Of a stretch of DNA of 58,801 nt, positions 8,566-18,469 are shown in pieces. Under the pieces are notes generated by a model. The model was not told the DNA's origin. It saw only the letters and a list, made by a program, of their open reading frames with translations, and did no database searches. The number at the start of each line of letters is the position of its first letter. The first letter of the stretch is position 1. Made by a program: the position numbers and the translations under genes. Source of the DNA: Verrucomicrobiaceae bacterium (GTDB taxonomy: Bacteria > Verrucomicrobiota > Verrucomicrobiia > Verrucomicrobiales > Verrucomicrobiaceae); assembly GCA_947507875.1 (NCBI GenBank), contig CANNQP010000027.1, positions 1 to 58,801 on the forward strand, written 5' to 3'.

Positions 8566-9567
8566 ATGAATGCCCTTTGCCTTACTGCTCCTGAAAACTT
8601 CGCTATGCTCTCCATGACAGAGCCTTCGTGTCCTGGCGCTGGTGAGGTGCTTGTTGCAGTGCATCGAGTTGGCATCTGCGGCACAGACTTGAGCGGATAT
8701 CTTGGAAAGATGCCATTTATTCAGTATCCACGTGTTTTAGGGCATGAGCTCGCGGTGGAGGTTTTGGCAATCGGACCGGGTGTGCTACACCTTAAGGTAG
8801 GCGATTATTGTGCTGTGGAGCCATACCTTCACTGTGGTGAATGCGGCCCTTGTGCCCTTGGTCGAACGAATTGTTGTGAGAGCTTGAAGGTGCTTGGTGT
8901 TCATGTGCATGGGGGTATGCGAGAACGCCTGTTGCTACCTGCGGGGAAACTTCACCAAGGAAACGGGCTGCCATTGGAGTCCTTGGCATTAGTCGAGACG
9001 TTGGCGATCGGATGTCACGCTGTGAATCGTGCATCTATAAAAAAGGATGAAGAGGTTCTCATTATCGGTGCGGGGCCGATCGGGTTGACGGTATTGATCT
9101 TTGCACGCCTGGCTGGTGCTCGCATCACGGTGCTGGAAAAAAGTGAAACGCGCAGTCAGTTCGTTCGCGCGCTTTATCCCGAAATTCGTGTCATGAGTGA
9201 GTCGCCAGACGCAGCTATAGCGCATGCGGTGTTTGATGCGACGGGCAATCCTGAGTCAATGTCACGAGCTTTGAGGTTGGCTTACTTTGGGGGGCGGATC
9301 ATATACGTGGGCATCACTTCACAACCGGTGCCTTTGGATGACGCACTCTTTCATCGTCGTGAATTGACGTTGTTGGCTAGCCGAAATGCGCTTGCTGATG
9401 ACTTTTCGCGAATCCTCGCCCTAATGGCTTCCGGTGAGGTGCAAGTGGCATCATGGATTACGCACGGATGTAATTTGGAGGAGTTGCCAAAGGCGATGCC
9501 CAAGTGGCTACAACCTGCGAGCGGAGTGATTAAAGCGATGGTCACTGTCTCGTCTGCTTCGAGCTAG
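8566..9567 (+). CDS. Zinc-dependent medium-chain alcohol/polyol dehydrogenase
   Basis: A 333-residue MDR-family dehydrogenase. Catalytic zinc ligands appear in GICGTDLSG and LGHEL, the structural zinc site is the CGECGPCALGRTNCC cluster near residues 92-106, and the NAD(P)-binding loop is IIGAGPIGL. The overall pattern resembles the sorbitol/L-galactonate/threonine dehydrogenase branch, which oxidises sugar-derived alcohols; the actual substrate is unknown. The ATG at 8566 is chosen because a GGAG sits nine bases upstream, one of the few recognisable ribosome-binding sites in the window; a TTG lies at 8548. Its 3' end overlaps the convergent deacetylase gene by 26 bases. Confidence 0.9.
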   Translation: MNALCLTAPENFAMLSMTEPSCPGAGEVLVAVHRVGICGTDLSGYLGKMPFIQYPRVLGHELAVEVLAIGPGVLHLKVGDYCAVEPYLHCGECGPCALGRTNCCESLKVLGVHVHGGMRERLLLPAGKLHQGNGLPLESLALVETLAIGCHAVNRASIKKDEEVLIIGAGPIGLTVLIFARLAGARITVLEKSETRSQFVRALYPEIRVMSESPDAAIAHAVFDATGNPESMSRALRLAYFGGRIIYVGITSQPVPLDDALFHRRELTLLASRNALADDFSRILALMASGEVQVASWITHGCNLEELPKAMPKWLQPASGVIKAMVTVSSASS

Positions 9568-10930
9568 CTTCTGGCCTTGCAAGAGTGGGTGTCGTATCAG
9601 TTTCTTCAGCCTTAGGAGGCATGATAGGTAGATAGGCCGCATAAAGGTCAATCTTGAATCGCCAATTGATGACCTCGTCAGGTTTATCTAGCGCTTGTTT
9701 GAAACTGAGTGTGACTGCACAGTCTTCACGTCTAAGGTTGGCAGGGATCTGGTAGCGAACTTCCTGGGTAGATGAGTCGTATTGGGCAGGAACCAAACCA
9801 AATCCTGCTAAGCGCATTTTGATAGTTTCTGGCAGGATGGGTGGCATACGGGTGAGTCCGGCAATGATGATGGGTCTTCGATCTGTGATGATTTCGTCAG
9901 GAGCGGGTGAAAGGCTAATGAGGGGATTGCCAGCGCTGTCCTTGGCGTTCGCTGTGACAAAGTGGTTGTTGGAGACATCACCCCGTCCGCGAAAGCTAGT
10001 TGCCAGTTTGAAGTTTGTATCGTTTTCACCGTGAATGATGTAGCGACCCAACTTTCCTAGAGGGCTATCCCAGGTGACTTTCTGGCTATTGACAGTCACA
10101 AGACTTTCATAACCTGCCTGCAAGCCTAACGCCATGATGCTATCATCAAAAATGCCATACGGGTAGGCAAAAGAACTGCAGCTGATTCCAAGGTTTTTTT
10201 CGATGAATTCTTTCGAGTCTTTGAGTTCAGATAGGAGCCAGAGTTGATGTTCAGACTCGGTTCGATTTTTTCTCTGACGCAGGCTTTCATGCGAAACGCT
10301 ATGACTACCAATCTCGCAGCCATGCTTCATCATTTCACGCACTTGCATCCAAGTCAGTGAGCGGCCTCCAATGTTCACATATTTTTTGTAAAGATAAACG
10401 GTGAAGGGAAATCCATACTGCTTTAGGACAGGAAAAGCGTGTGTGTAAACGCCCTCCCAGCCATCGTCCATGGTGATCACGATCGCGTCTTCGGGAATGT
10501 TTTTCTGACCTTTGCGCCATGCGATGACGTCGCTAAGCGGAATCACAGGAATGCCAGAGTCTTTTAAGGCTTTCATCTGCTCCTGAAATTTCGAAGCGGA
10601 TATGATCATAGGACTGCCGCCACGCTCGCGAAAGTCATGGTAGCCAAGTATGGCCACTACAGAGGATTTATTCAATTCAAAGGAAGGTTCCTTGGCTGAA
10701 ATCACTTCCGGTGCAGCAGTTTCGAAGACGGTACTATTGCGCACGCGAGCCTCTAATTCCTGCTGTTCCGCGGTCAAAGGCGCATCTGCGCCGGGCGTAG
10801 GCTGTCTCGTTGCTACTTCGTTTGTGGTCAGACCAGCTAGCCTAGCTAAGCGCTCTAACTTCGATTCTAGCCTTTTGCAGGAGCTAAAAACAGGTAGGAG
10901 GGTAAGCAAGCAGAGCAGGGCAGGGCGCAT
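9542..10930 (-). CDS. Polysaccharide deacetylase (NodB-type) lipoprotein
   Basis: A 462-residue secreted carbohydrate esterase family 4 enzyme. The signal peptide begins MRPALLCLLTLL and ends in a lipobox-like VFSSC, so it is probably a lipoprotein of the cell envelope. NodB-homology motifs are TMDDGW (catalytic aspartate pair), HSVSHE (metal-binding histidines) and SFAYPYG. A substrate-groove strand, AILGYHDF, precedes them. Such enzymes remove N-acetyl groups from chitin-like polymers or peptidoglycan. About 140 residues after the NodB domain form a separate, probably beta-rich C-terminal region. The ATG at 10930 gives the clean signal peptide; an upstream alternative start at 10969 would spoil it. 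The gene is divergent from mreB. Confidence 0.9.
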   Translation of the reverse strand: MRPALLCLLTLLPVFSSCKRLESKLERLARLAGLTTNEVATRQPTPGADAPLTAEQQELEARVRNSTVFETAAPEVISAKEPSFELNKSSVVAILGYHDFRERGGSPMIISASKFQEQMKALKDSGIPVIPLSDVIAWRKGQKNIPEDAIVITMDDGWEGVYTHAFPVLKQYGFPFTVYLYKKYVNIGGRSLTWMQVREMMKHGCEIGSHSVSHESLRQRKNRTESEHQLWLLSELKDSKEFIEKNLGISCSSFAYPYGIFDDSIMALGLQAGYESLVTVNSQKVTWDSPLGKLGRYIIHGENDTNFKLATSFRGRGDVSNNHFVTANAKDSAGNPLISLSPAPDEIITDRRPIIIAGLTRMPPILPETIKMRLAGFGLVPAQYDSSTQEVRYQIPANLRREDCAVTLSFKQALDKPDEVINWRFKIDLYAAYLPIMPPKAEETDTTPTLARPEASSKQTRQ

Positions 10931-11071
10931 GATTGAGACTTTCGGTAATCGGCGGATTCTGCTTTGCAACCAGCGCTGATGGTGTGAATCGGAGCGGAAA
11001 CCTGAGCAAGTTTTGGCCGATTGGGTTCTAAATTGGTATTTTTTTGGCTTGATTCGGTTTAGAAACTTCCC

Positions 11072-11100
11072 TTGACCCTTAGGAGGGCCGCTTTTAGTTT
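11072..11100 (+). promoter_or_regulatory. Candidate promoter for the mre cluster
   Basis: TTGACC (11072-11077), a 17-base spacer and TAGTTT (11095-11100) lie about 125 bases before the mreB ATG. This gives the mre operon a long leader. The remaining divergent intergenic stretch (10931-11225) shows no gene. Confidence 0.4.
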
Positions 11101-11225
11101 CCGACGGTTTGGATTTTCACGAGTTGGCGGCGACTTTTTGAGGGCTTTTGATTGAAGAGCCCGGCGCGCCACCGGCCGAGGCTTTCCAGTTCCTCATTTT
11201 CTCAATCTCTTTCCCCTTTTTTAGT

Positions 11226-12257
11226 ATGTTTGGCAGTCTTTTCGGATTCGGCGTCAAGGATATCGGTATCGACCTCGGTACCGCGAACACTTTGGTTTAT
11301 GTCAAAGATCACGGTATCGTGCTTCGTGAGCCGTCTGTGGTCGCAGTCAAATCGGGTAGTAACGAAGTTGTTGCGGTCGGTGATGACGCAAAACGAATGC
11401 TAGGACGAACGCCTGGTGGTATTACTGCCATTCGTCCACTGAAAGATGGAGTCATAGCCGACTTTCGTGTTACTGAAGCCATGCTCAGGCACTTTATTCG
11501 CAAAGTGCATAACAATCGTCGGGCTGTGCGTGGCCCACGGGTCGTCATCGCGGTTCCTTCGGGAATCACTGAAGTAGAAAAGCGCGCTGTAAAGGAAAGC
11601 GCGGAGGCTGCGGGAGCCCGCGAAGTCTATCTAATCGAAGAGCCCATGGCAGCAGCGATTGGCGTTGGACTACCCGTGCAGGAAGCTGCGGGAAACATGA
11701 TCGTCGATATTGGGGGGGGGACAACGGAAGTGGCAATCATTTCATTGAGTGGCATCGTTTACAGTCGGAGTGTGCGTGTGGCAGGAGATGAGCTGGATGA
11801 ATCCATCATCAATTACATGAAGCGTGCCTACAATCTGATGATTGGAGAGCGCACGGCAGAAGAGATCAAGCTTCGCATTGGTAGCGCTTTCCCTCTGGGC
11901 AAAGAGACCACGATGGAGGTCAAAGGCCGTGACATGGTCGCCGGTTTGCCGAAGACCATCACGATCACTAGTCAGGAGGTTCGGGAAGCTATGCTCGAGC
12001 CGCTGAATGCCATCATTGACGCGGTTCGTACAACACTAGAGCGCTGTCCGCCTGAACTTGCTGCTGATTTGGTGGATCGTGGCATCATGCTGGCAGGTGG
12101 TGGGGCACTTCTGCGTGGCCTTGATAAGCTGCTCCAAGAGGAGACTGCGCTGCCTGTTCACGTGGCAGAAGATCCTCTCAGTGCGGTAGGCGAAGGAGCA
12201 GGGCGTGTGTTGAATGAGCTTGAATTCCTGAAGAAAGTGAGCACGACCGAGGTCTGA
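11226..12257 (+). CDS. mreB: Rod shape-determining protein MreB
   Basis: A 343-residue bacterial actin that polymerises under the inner membrane and directs lateral peptidoglycan synthesis. Actin-fold phosphate loops are visible: [15 protein letters not shown] near the N-terminus and [17 protein letters not shown] in the middle. [15 protein letters not shown] near the C-terminus is the adenosine motif. The MFGSLFGFG start is typical of the amphipathic MreB N-terminus, so the ATG at 11226 is chosen over an earlier in-frame start at 11148. It leads the cluster mreB-mreC-mreD-mrdA-rng. No Shine-Dalgarno is present; the leader is pyrimidine-rich. Confidence 0.97.
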   Translation: MFGSLFGFGVKDIGIDLGTANTLVYVKDHGIVLREPSVVAVKSGSNEVVAVGDDAKRMLGRTPGGITAIRPLKDGVIADFRVTEAMLRHFIRKVHNNRRAVRGPRVVIAVPSGITEVEKRAVKESAEAAGAREVYLIEEPMAAAIGVGLPVQEAAGNMIVDIGGGTTEVAIISLSGIVYSRSVRVAGDELDESIINYMKRAYNLMIGERTAEEIKLRIGSAFPLGKETTMEVKGRDMVAGLPKTITITSQEVREAMLEPLNAIIDAVRTTLERCPPELAADLVDRGIMLAGGGALLRGLDKLLQEETALPVHVAEDPLSAVGEGAGRVLNELEFLKKVSTTEV

Positions 12258-12322
12258 CAGGTCTCGGCTGCTTTGGCGTAGTCTAAGCATGATTTTGCGG
12301 GTGAATCCGCCCGCCGCCTATT

Positions 12323-13147
12323 ATGAAGAAGCTCAATATCCTCGCGCTGATGGTATTCTTGGCTGCGGTCGTGGGCGTCTTCACGCTCAATAACCGAACG
12401 ACGCTAGAGATTCAGACTCGTGTGATGGCTTTGCTATCTCCTTTTATTCATTCCAGCGCGGCGATTGAGGAAAGTGTTCGTAATGCTACCATTCCAGACA
12501 TTGATCCATCAGTGCTGAGGCAAGACAATGAGCGACTACAGATTGAAGTCGAGAAGCTAAGGGTCATTGCTCAGAAGTACAATCAAGCATTGGAAGAGAT
12601 TAACCAATTGCGTGGTCAGTTGGAATTTAAAAAAAGCTCGCCTCTTAATATGACTGCAGCTCGTGTTGTCAGGCGTGTATCTACAAGCTGGTGGAACACT
12701 TTGATTATTGACAAGGGGCTGCTGGATGGTCTCGGCACAGATACACCTGTGATTACTGCTGAGGGATTGATTGGTAAAACGGGAAAAATGGCGCCGCACA
12801 TGGCGGAAGTTATTTTGCTGACAGATGAGACTTGTCACGTTTCAGCCAAAGTGGATGGCACTCTTGAGCAGGGAATTCTATCTGGTGAACGTGGAGGTTT
12901 GGATCTGATGCCAGATTTACGACTGAAGTATTTGAATCGTTCTGCGCTAATTTCCCCTGGAGCAGCCGTTGTGACGACAGGCGAAGGTGGTGTTTTCCCT
13001 GCTGGACTTTTGATTGGGCGTGTGAAGCGCTTTGAAGTCAAAGATATCACCGGAGAAGCTGTCGTTGAGCCTGCGGTGGATTTGTCACAGATCAGGCATG
13101 TTTTTCTGCTCGATATACAAAAGGAGGCAGGAGCTATGCCGCGATGA
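12323..13147 (+). CDS. mreC: Rod shape-determining protein MreC
   Basis: A 274-residue periplasmic scaffold protein of the elongation machinery. It has one N-terminal membrane segment (residues 5-22), then a coiled-coil region around residues 65-100 rich in leucine, glutamate and arginine. The MreC beta-domain follows (ARVVRRVSTSWWNTLIIDKG, GLIGKTG). It lies 65 bases after mreB and 31 bases before the chosen mreD start, as in standard mre operons. MreC links cytoplasmic MreB to PBP2, which is encoded two genes further on. Confidence 0.95.
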   Translation: MKKLNILALMVFLAAVVGVFTLNNRTTLEIQTRVMALLSPFIHSSAAIEESVRNATIPDIDPSVLRQDNERLQIEVEKLRVIAQKYNQALEEINQLRGQLEFKKSSPLNMTAARVVRRVSTSWWNTLIIDKGLLDGLGTDTPVITAEGLIGKTGKMAPHMAEVILLTDETCHVSAKVDGTLEQGILSGERGGLDLMPDLRLKYLNRSALISPGAAVVTTGEGGVFPAGLLIGRVKRFEVKDITGEAVVEPAVDLSQIRHVFLLDIQKEAGAMPR

Positions 13148-13178
13148 TCCATCTCTGGAGAAGCAAGCACTCGAGGTC

Positions 13179-13793
13179 ATGATCTTCTACCCAGTCACGC
13201 TCCTAATACTCTTCCTGACTTTTGTGGTTCAGGAATTCATTCCTGGTATTCCTATAGCCAGCCATGCGACCCTCTTGCTGCCGCCAGTCTTTTTCTTCAC
13301 TGCTGCGGTGGCGGTTCCTTTTCCCATGATGTTATTGCTTTCTTTTATGACAGGACTGTTATGGGATGCGCGTCATCATCCGGCAGTGCGTGATACTACC
13401 TCTACTGTCGCGGATGGACTAGCGGGGGGGGCATTGGCTGCCCCCGAACTGACTGGTAGTGGCGCTGTTTTTGGTCTTTCGATCGTCATTTTTACGCTCC
13501 TGGGTCTGTTTTTGCAGGGGGTTCGACCTCTCTTCAAACGCGGACGAGTGGAGCTGCCGGTGCTTCTTGTGGGATTCACCACACTGGCTTGGCTACTCAT
13601 GGAGTACATGACGATTACTTTCATGCGAGGCAGCTTTCTTTTCCCTGTGGCGATTTGGACCAAAATGGTCACTGATACCATGCTGGCTATGCTAGCCGCC
13701 CCGCTTTTGTTCTTAATCCTGTATTCCCTCGCAGGCTTGTCCCGTTATGAGATCCGTTATGAAGGACTGAAATACTCATTTGATGGTCATTAA
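13179..13793 (+). CDS. mreD: MreD-like membrane protein
   Basis: A 204-residue, very hydrophobic protein with about five to six membrane segments, in the position of mreD between mreC and the PBP2 gene. MreD sequences diverge strongly, so the name rests mainly on position, size and topology. The ATG at 13179 is preceded by GAGG a few bases upstream; longer reading-frame starts lie inside mreC and look unlikely. Its stop overlaps the ATG of the PBP2 gene by 11 bases, which suggests translational coupling. Confidence 0.8.
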   Translation: MIFYPVTLLILFLTFVVQEFIPGIPIASHATLLLPPVFFFTAAVAVPFPMMLLLSFMTGLLWDARHHPAVRDTTSTVADGLAGGALAAPELTGSGAVFGLSIVIFTLLGLFLQGVRPLFKRGRVELPVLLVGFTTLAWLLMEYMTITFMRGSFLFPVAIWTKMVTDTMLAMLAAPLLFLILYSLAGLSRYEIRYEGLKYSFDGH

Positions 13794-16071
13794 ATTCAGA
13801 TTCAGGCTCCATCTCTTCACCCTAGGCATGCTATGCGGCTTCGGGGTGTTGGTGTATCGCCTGTGGTGGCTCCAGATTGAGCATCACAAAGAGTTTGTGA
13901 ATAAAGTGCCTGAGGCTAAACGTGAACGTGCCCGTATTCCAGGTGTGCGTGGTGAGATTAAAGATCGCAACGGCATTGTTCTCGCCACAAACAAAGCCAC
14001 TTTTGAAGTGCGCGTGAATTTGAAGGAAATGCTGGATGAGTACGCTCGTCAGTGCCGCGTTCGCAAAGTAGAGCTTCCTACGATCAAAGTGGAGTTTCGT
14101 GATCGAGGTATCATTCGTCAGAAAGACGAGCCTGATATCGTCACCATTTTCCGTGAATTGATCGAAGCCCGATTGGCTGAGCTAGGGCTGGCTGTCTCCT
14201 TCAACGCCGAACAAGATTTACGGGTTCATTTTCGTAGCTTCGGTGGTGTGATCCCATGGGTCTATCGGGACAATTTGACGTTCTCTGAGTTCAGTCGTTT
14301 TGCAGAGCATAACCTTTCTCTTCCAGGCGTTACCGTGGCAGAGCGTGGTAGCCGAGTTTACCCGATGGGTGCTTTAGCTTGTCATATTCTAGGCTATGTT
14401 CGCCTGCCTGACGATCAACGTGTTTCCGTCGAGGAACGTAAAGGCTGGGATTATTATGTGCCAGATGACTACGGCGGCGCTGGTGTGGAAAAAAGCTTTG
14501 ATTCCTACCTGCGAGGACGTGCTGGGGTGCGTGTGATGCAAAAAAATGAGCGGGGGCGTATCGTTGGTGAGGTGCGCGATGCTTTTGAGCCGCCGAGAAA
14601 AGGCAATGATGTGCATCTAACGCTTGATGCACGGATTCAGTACATTGCAGAGATGGCTTTGCGAGATGCCAGCATTGGACGCGGTTCCGTTGTCGTCATC
14701 GAACCTCAGACTGGAGCCGTATTGGCGATGGCCTCGGTGCCAAACTTTGATCCCAACCGCTTCATTCCAAGCATTAGCCAAGAAGACTGGGAAGCACTGA
14801 CCACGAAAGACCCCACGTGGCCCCTGTTAAATCGAGCGACGCGTGCGTTTATTCCTGGCTCGACCTACAAGGTGCCCATCGCGCTGGCTGGCTGTTTGGC
14901 GGGCATTCAAAGCAATAGCTATTTTTGTGGAGGTAGCGTTGTTTACGGAGCGACGCCGATGCAGTGCTGGATACAGCGTCAGAGCGGGGGCTCACACGGC
15001 TCCTTAGGGCTGTCTGATGCGTTGATGCGTTCCTGCAATTGCTTTTTTTACCGTTATGGTAATGCCGCTGGTATCGATAAAATCACGCAAGTGGGTAAGC
15101 TTCTTGGGCTCGGGGAAAAAACTGGAATTGAATTGGATGAAGAGGATTCAGGTATCCTACCTAATCCTCAGTGGCTTAGGCTTCGTAGTCCGCAAGAGCG
15201 CTGGAGCGATGGTTACACAGCCAATACATCCATAGGCCAGGGTAGTGTCCTTGCCTCACCACTCCAGATGGCTTCAGTCGCGGGTGCTGTGGCTAGTGGG
15301 AAGTCCTTCAAGCCTCATCTGCTTTATCAAGTGCGTGATGCCAGTGAGATCGTGGTCACTCACAAGCCAGTTTTGCGCGCTGACTTATCGAAGTTTTTTC
15401 CAGACAAAGATCTGGAGCTCGTGCGGAAAGGTATGTGGAAAGTCGTCAATGACGTTGGTGGAACGGCTAAAGCAGCAAAAATACCAGGCGTCGAAGTCGC
15501 AGGGAAGACCGGCACTGCTCAGAATTGGCGGCGTGATGAACGACACATGCGGGTCGAAGACAATCATACCCTTTTCATTAGTTTTGCACCATATGTGAAT
15601 GCGAAATACGCGGTTTGCGTGATTGTTCAGGGCGGTAAATCCGGTGGAGGCTGTGCGGCTCCGGTCGCGCGCCGAATCTTGGAGCGATCATTAGCCCTCG
15701 ACCAAGGTTATGATCCAGGCATTAAGGTGCTGGCTGAGGCCGTTGGTAATTTCAACAAGATCGAAGCCGTTAGCTATCCTGATGATGGTCCTCTACTTAT
15801 CGCTTCAGCGGATGAAGATGGAGATACCGGCACAGATGCTCCTGAGCGTGAAGTGGTAGATGTTGCTCCAGCTTCCCGCAGTGCTCCCAATATTCGTCGT
15901 GAGGCCGACCGTGCGGGGTCGGCCGGCGCCCGTTCCAATCGTGTAGCTCCCAAAGCCACGCCTCGACGCGTTGGTAACGGGATCGGGATCGGTGCTAGCG
16001 AATCCCCAACACCGACAGCCCCTCTACAAGGCGGCGGTTTTTTCCGCAGACTGTTCCGCTCACCACAGTAA
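13783..16071 (+). CDS. mrdA: Penicillin-binding protein 2 (elongation-specific transpeptidase)
   Basis: A 762-residue class B PBP that cross-links peptidoglycan during cell elongation. One membrane anchor (residues 10-30) is followed by the dimerisation domain with GVRGEIKDRNGIVLA, then the transpeptidase domain. All three active-site motifs are intact: STYK (Ser360, Lys363), SCN (417-419) and KTG (575-577). The last ~110 residues are a charged, proline/arginine-rich tail beyond the enzyme domain, longer than in E. coli PBP2 (about 630 residues). It overlaps mreD by 11 bases. No rodA gene is adjacent. Confidence 0.95.
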   Translation: MVIKFRFRLHLFTLGMLCGFGVLVYRLWWLQIEHHKEFVNKVPEAKRERARIPGVRGEIKDRNGIVLATNKATFEVRVNLKEMLDEYARQCRVRKVELPTIKVEFRDRGIIRQKDEPDIVTIFRELIEARLAELGLAVSFNAEQDLRVHFRSFGGVIPWVYRDNLTFSEFSRFAEHNLSLPGVTVAERGSRVYPMGALACHILGYVRLPDDQRVSVEERKGWDYYVPDDYGGAGVEKSFDSYLRGRAGVRVMQKNERGRIVGEVRDAFEPPRKGNDVHLTLDARIQYIAEMALRDASIGRGSVVVIEPQTGAVLAMASVPNFDPNRFIPSISQEDWEALTTKDPTWPLLNRATRAFIPGSTYKVPIALAGCLAGIQSNSYFCGGSVVYGATPMQCWIQRQSGGSHGSLGLSDALMRSCNCFFYRYGNAAGIDKITQVGKLLGLGEKTGIELDEEDSGILPNPQWLRLRSPQERWSDGYTANTSIGQGSVLASPLQMASVAGAVASGKSFKPHLLYQVRDASEIVVTHKPVLRADLSKFFPDKDLELVRKGMWKVVNDVGGTAKAAKIPGVEVAGKTGTAQNWRRDERHMRVEDNHTLFISFAPYVNAKYAVCVIVQGGKSGGGCAAPVARRILERSLALDQGYDPGIKVLAEAVGNFNKIEAVSYPDDGPLLIASADEDGDTGTDAPEREVVDVAPASRSAPNIRREADRAGSAGARSNRVAPKATPRRVGNGIGIGASESPTPTAPLQGGGFFRRLFRSPQ

Positions 16072-16104
16072 CTGCAATTCAACTACCCTCCATCCATCAG
16101 CCCC

Positions 16105-17700
16105 ATGGCACTTACATTCGTTCAACGCGTTAAAGAATTTATTACTGGCAAAAAGGATATCAAAACTGGCACTCGTCTTGTCATCAACTGTGAAAAACTC
16201 GAGAACCGAGTCGCATTGCTGGATTGTGGTGCTTTGGAGGAATACACCGTAGAGCGCACAGGCACGAGCACGATCGTGGGTTCCATCTTCAAAGGTCGTG
16301 TCAAAAACATTGAGCATGGCCTCAAGGCTATGTTCATAGACATCGGCTTGGACAAGAATGCATTCCTGCATTTTTGGGATGCGATTCCAGAAGCGTTGTC
16401 CAATCAAGGACTAGAAGAAATTAGCCGAGGTGGCTCAGGCAAGCAAAAGCAGAAGCGCATCAAGGCAGAAGACATTCCGCAGCTCTACCCTGTTGGCTCT
16501 GAGATCATGGTGCAGGTCACCAAAGGTCCCATTGGGAACAAAGGCCCCCGTGTGACGACCAACATTTCCTTGGCTGGGCGCCTTTTGGTTTTGATGCCCC
16601 AAAATGATCAGTTTGGCATCTCTCGGAAGATTGAGGACCCCAAGGAGAGAGCGCGCCTGCGTAAAATTATCGAGCGTGTCAACATGCCCGAGGGCATGGG
16701 CTTGATCATGCGCACGGAGGCTGCAGGTAAACGCGCGCGTCACATTATCCGAGACTTGAGTTTGCTCATTGAGCAGTGGAATGAAATCACAGCCAAGCGA
16801 GATAGCAAAGGGGCTCCTGTTTGCTGCTTTCAAGAGCCAGAACTGATTGAAAGAACAGTCCGTGACTTTCTCACCGAGGACATCGATGAAGTCGCCTGTG
16901 ATGATCGTGAGACGGTGGAGCGCATGCAAAAGATGGCGGCTCAAATCTCTAGTCGGGCGAAGAGACGTATTACGTTTTATCAGGGGCAAACCGCAATCTT
17001 TGAGACCTATGGCATTCAAAAGCAGATAGACAATGCCTTCTATCGTCAGGTCTGGCTGCCTTGTGGGGGTTATATTGTGATCGATCAGACCGAAGCACTG
17101 GTATCCATTGACGTGAACACTGGCCGAAATAAAGGCGCCAAAGACCAGGACCGTGTGATAGTCGAAACAAACCTCGAAGCCGCTGCCGAAGTGGCACGTC
17201 AGCTTCGTTTGCGAAACATGGGTGGACTGATCGTGGTCGATTTCATTGATATGAAGCACCGTAAGGATCAGCAGGCGGTTTATAAGTCGATGTTGGACTA
17301 TTTAAAACGCGATAAAGCCAAGACGCAGGTGTTGCCTATCAGTCAATTCGGCTTGATGGAAATGACCCGTCAGCGCCTACACGAAAGCTTGAGCAGTGCG
17401 CTTTATGAAGATTGTCCTTATTGCAAAGGCCACGGTCAGGTGAAAACCACCACTACCATGAGTGTAGAGCTCCAGAGAATGCTGAGCTCGATTCTTGGCA
17501 AAGGCAAAACCGAGCAGAAAAACTTGATCGTCGTGGTAAATCCTGAAGTCATGCAGCGCCTGAAATCCGAAGATGGAGAGTTGTTGGTGGCATTGGAACG
17601 CAAGTATGAAGCAAGGCTCACTTTCCGCAGCGATCCGACGCTTCATCGCGAAGAAATCAAAATCACCAGTGCTGCCAATGGTGAAGATGTGCGTCCTTGA
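16105..17700 (+). CDS. rng: Ribonuclease G/E family endoribonuclease
   Basis: A 531-residue RNase G-type protein that cuts single-stranded RNA in rRNA maturation and mRNA decay. An S1-like RNA-binding segment lies near residues 35-130 (GSIFKGRVKNIEHGLKAMF). The catalytic DNase I-like domain has SIDVNTGRN and VVDFIDM, which carry the magnesium-binding aspartates. The zinc-link CPYCKGHG follows near residue 437. It lacks the long disordered tail of RNase E, so RNase G is the better name. It starts 33 bases after mrdA. An mre-rng linkage is also known in enterobacteria. Confidence 0.93.
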   Translation: MALTFVQRVKEFITGKKDIKTGTRLVINCEKLENRVALLDCGALEEYTVERTGTSTIVGSIFKGRVKNIEHGLKAMFIDIGLDKNAFLHFWDAIPEALSNQGLEEISRGGSGKQKQKRIKAEDIPQLYPVGSEIMVQVTKGPIGNKGPRVTTNISLAGRLLVLMPQNDQFGISRKIEDPKERARLRKIIERVNMPEGMGLIMRTEAAGKRARHIIRDLSLLIEQWNEITAKRDSKGAPVCCFQEPELIERTVRDFLTEDIDEVACDDRETVERMQKMAAQISSRAKRRITFYQGQTAIFETYGIQKQIDNAFYRQVWLPCGGYIVIDQTEALVSIDVNTGRNKGAKDQDRVIVETNLEAAAEVARQLRLRNMGGLIVVDFIDMKHRKDQQAVYKSMLDYLKRDKAKTQVLPISQFGLMEMTRQRLHESLSSALYEDCPYCKGHGQVKTTTTMSVELQRMLSSILGKGKTEQKNLIVVVNPEVMQRLKSEDGELLVALERKYEARLTFRSDPTLHREEIKITSAANGEDVRP

Positions 17701-17799
17701 TCAGGTGTGGCTGCAGATGTCATTTCTTTTGCTTGAAGAGGGGATTAGTCTCTCTTGAAATTGAACTCTTGGCTTTCTTTTGTGTCTCAGATTTAAGTT

Positions 17800-18456
17800 A
17801 TGTCTGCGAAAAAACCTTCGTCTTCCCGCAATAAGTTTGTTGTGGTTTCTTCTGCCATGGCCGTGGGTGTGGCCTTGTATTTTGGCTGGCAATGGGCAGG
17901 ACAGGACGCGTCTCTGCCCGTCGCAGAAAAGCAGGTTGCCAAATCTACCGTGACGTCACCTGTGAAGTCTGCGGAAACAGCTCCAGTGGACACTCCAAAG
18001 TCTGCAAGTATGCCTGCTGGTGGTGACCGGCTTTATACGGTGGAAGAGGGTGACTTAATGATTGATGAGATTCTGCGTTCCACAAAAGAGATTCCTGAGA
18101 TGGCTCGTGAGCTTCATGAGTTGGTCAAAAAGCTGAATGGAGAGGCTCAAGTTAATGCGAGTCGTCATTTGGTGAATCTGACGAGTGATCAGGATTATGG
18201 CTTAATCGCAGGATTTTTGACCGACGCTAAGATCAATCCAAGTGTGACGGAGGTTCTTTTCTCAGATCTCATGAATCGGAATCGAGCTCTGCAAATGCCG
18301 CTTTTCATGACCATCCTAAAAAACCCTGCTCATCCACAAAATGAGCAGACTCGGAATGTTTTGACGATCCTAGCTGGTCAAGACTTTGGAACCGATTGGA
18401 CCAAATGGGATACATGGGCCTCAAGTGAATTGAAGCGAGAGCAAAGCCCACAGTAA
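17800..18456 (+). CDS. Small membrane-anchored protein of unknown function
   Basis: A 218-residue protein I do not recognise. Residues 12-30 form a single hydrophobic segment after a basic N-terminus (signal anchor or uncleaved signal). A threonine/serine/proline-rich linker covers about residues 45-75, and a helical, charged domain without cysteines completes it. It probably faces the periplasm. It lies 99 bases downstream of rng on the same strand and could be the last gene of the mre transcript. The convergent dehydrogenase gene ends 13 bases after its stop. Confidence 0.7.
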   Translation: MSAKKPSSSRNKFVVVSSAMAVGVALYFGWQWAGQDASLPVAEKQVAKSTVTSPVKSAETAPVDTPKSASMPAGGDRLYTVEEGDLMIDEILRSTKEIPEMARELHELVKKLNGEAQVNASRHLVNLTSDQDYGLIAGFLTDAKINPSVTEVLFSDLMNRNRALQMPLFMTILKNPAHPQNEQTRNVLTILAGQDFGTDWTKWDTWASSELKREQSPQ

Positions 18457-18469
18457 TTCAAGTCGGTTC

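Noticed and set aside
8353..8664. 103-codon minus-strand frame overlapping the start of the zinc dehydrogenase gene
   Set aside because: Its ~30-residue tail looks somewhat protein-like, but it overlaps a certain gene, has no motif and no supporting context.
11148..11225. Longer MreB with 26 extra N-terminal residues
   Set aside because: MreB proteins begin at MFGxxFG; the extra residues lack conservation-like features and lie in the leader.
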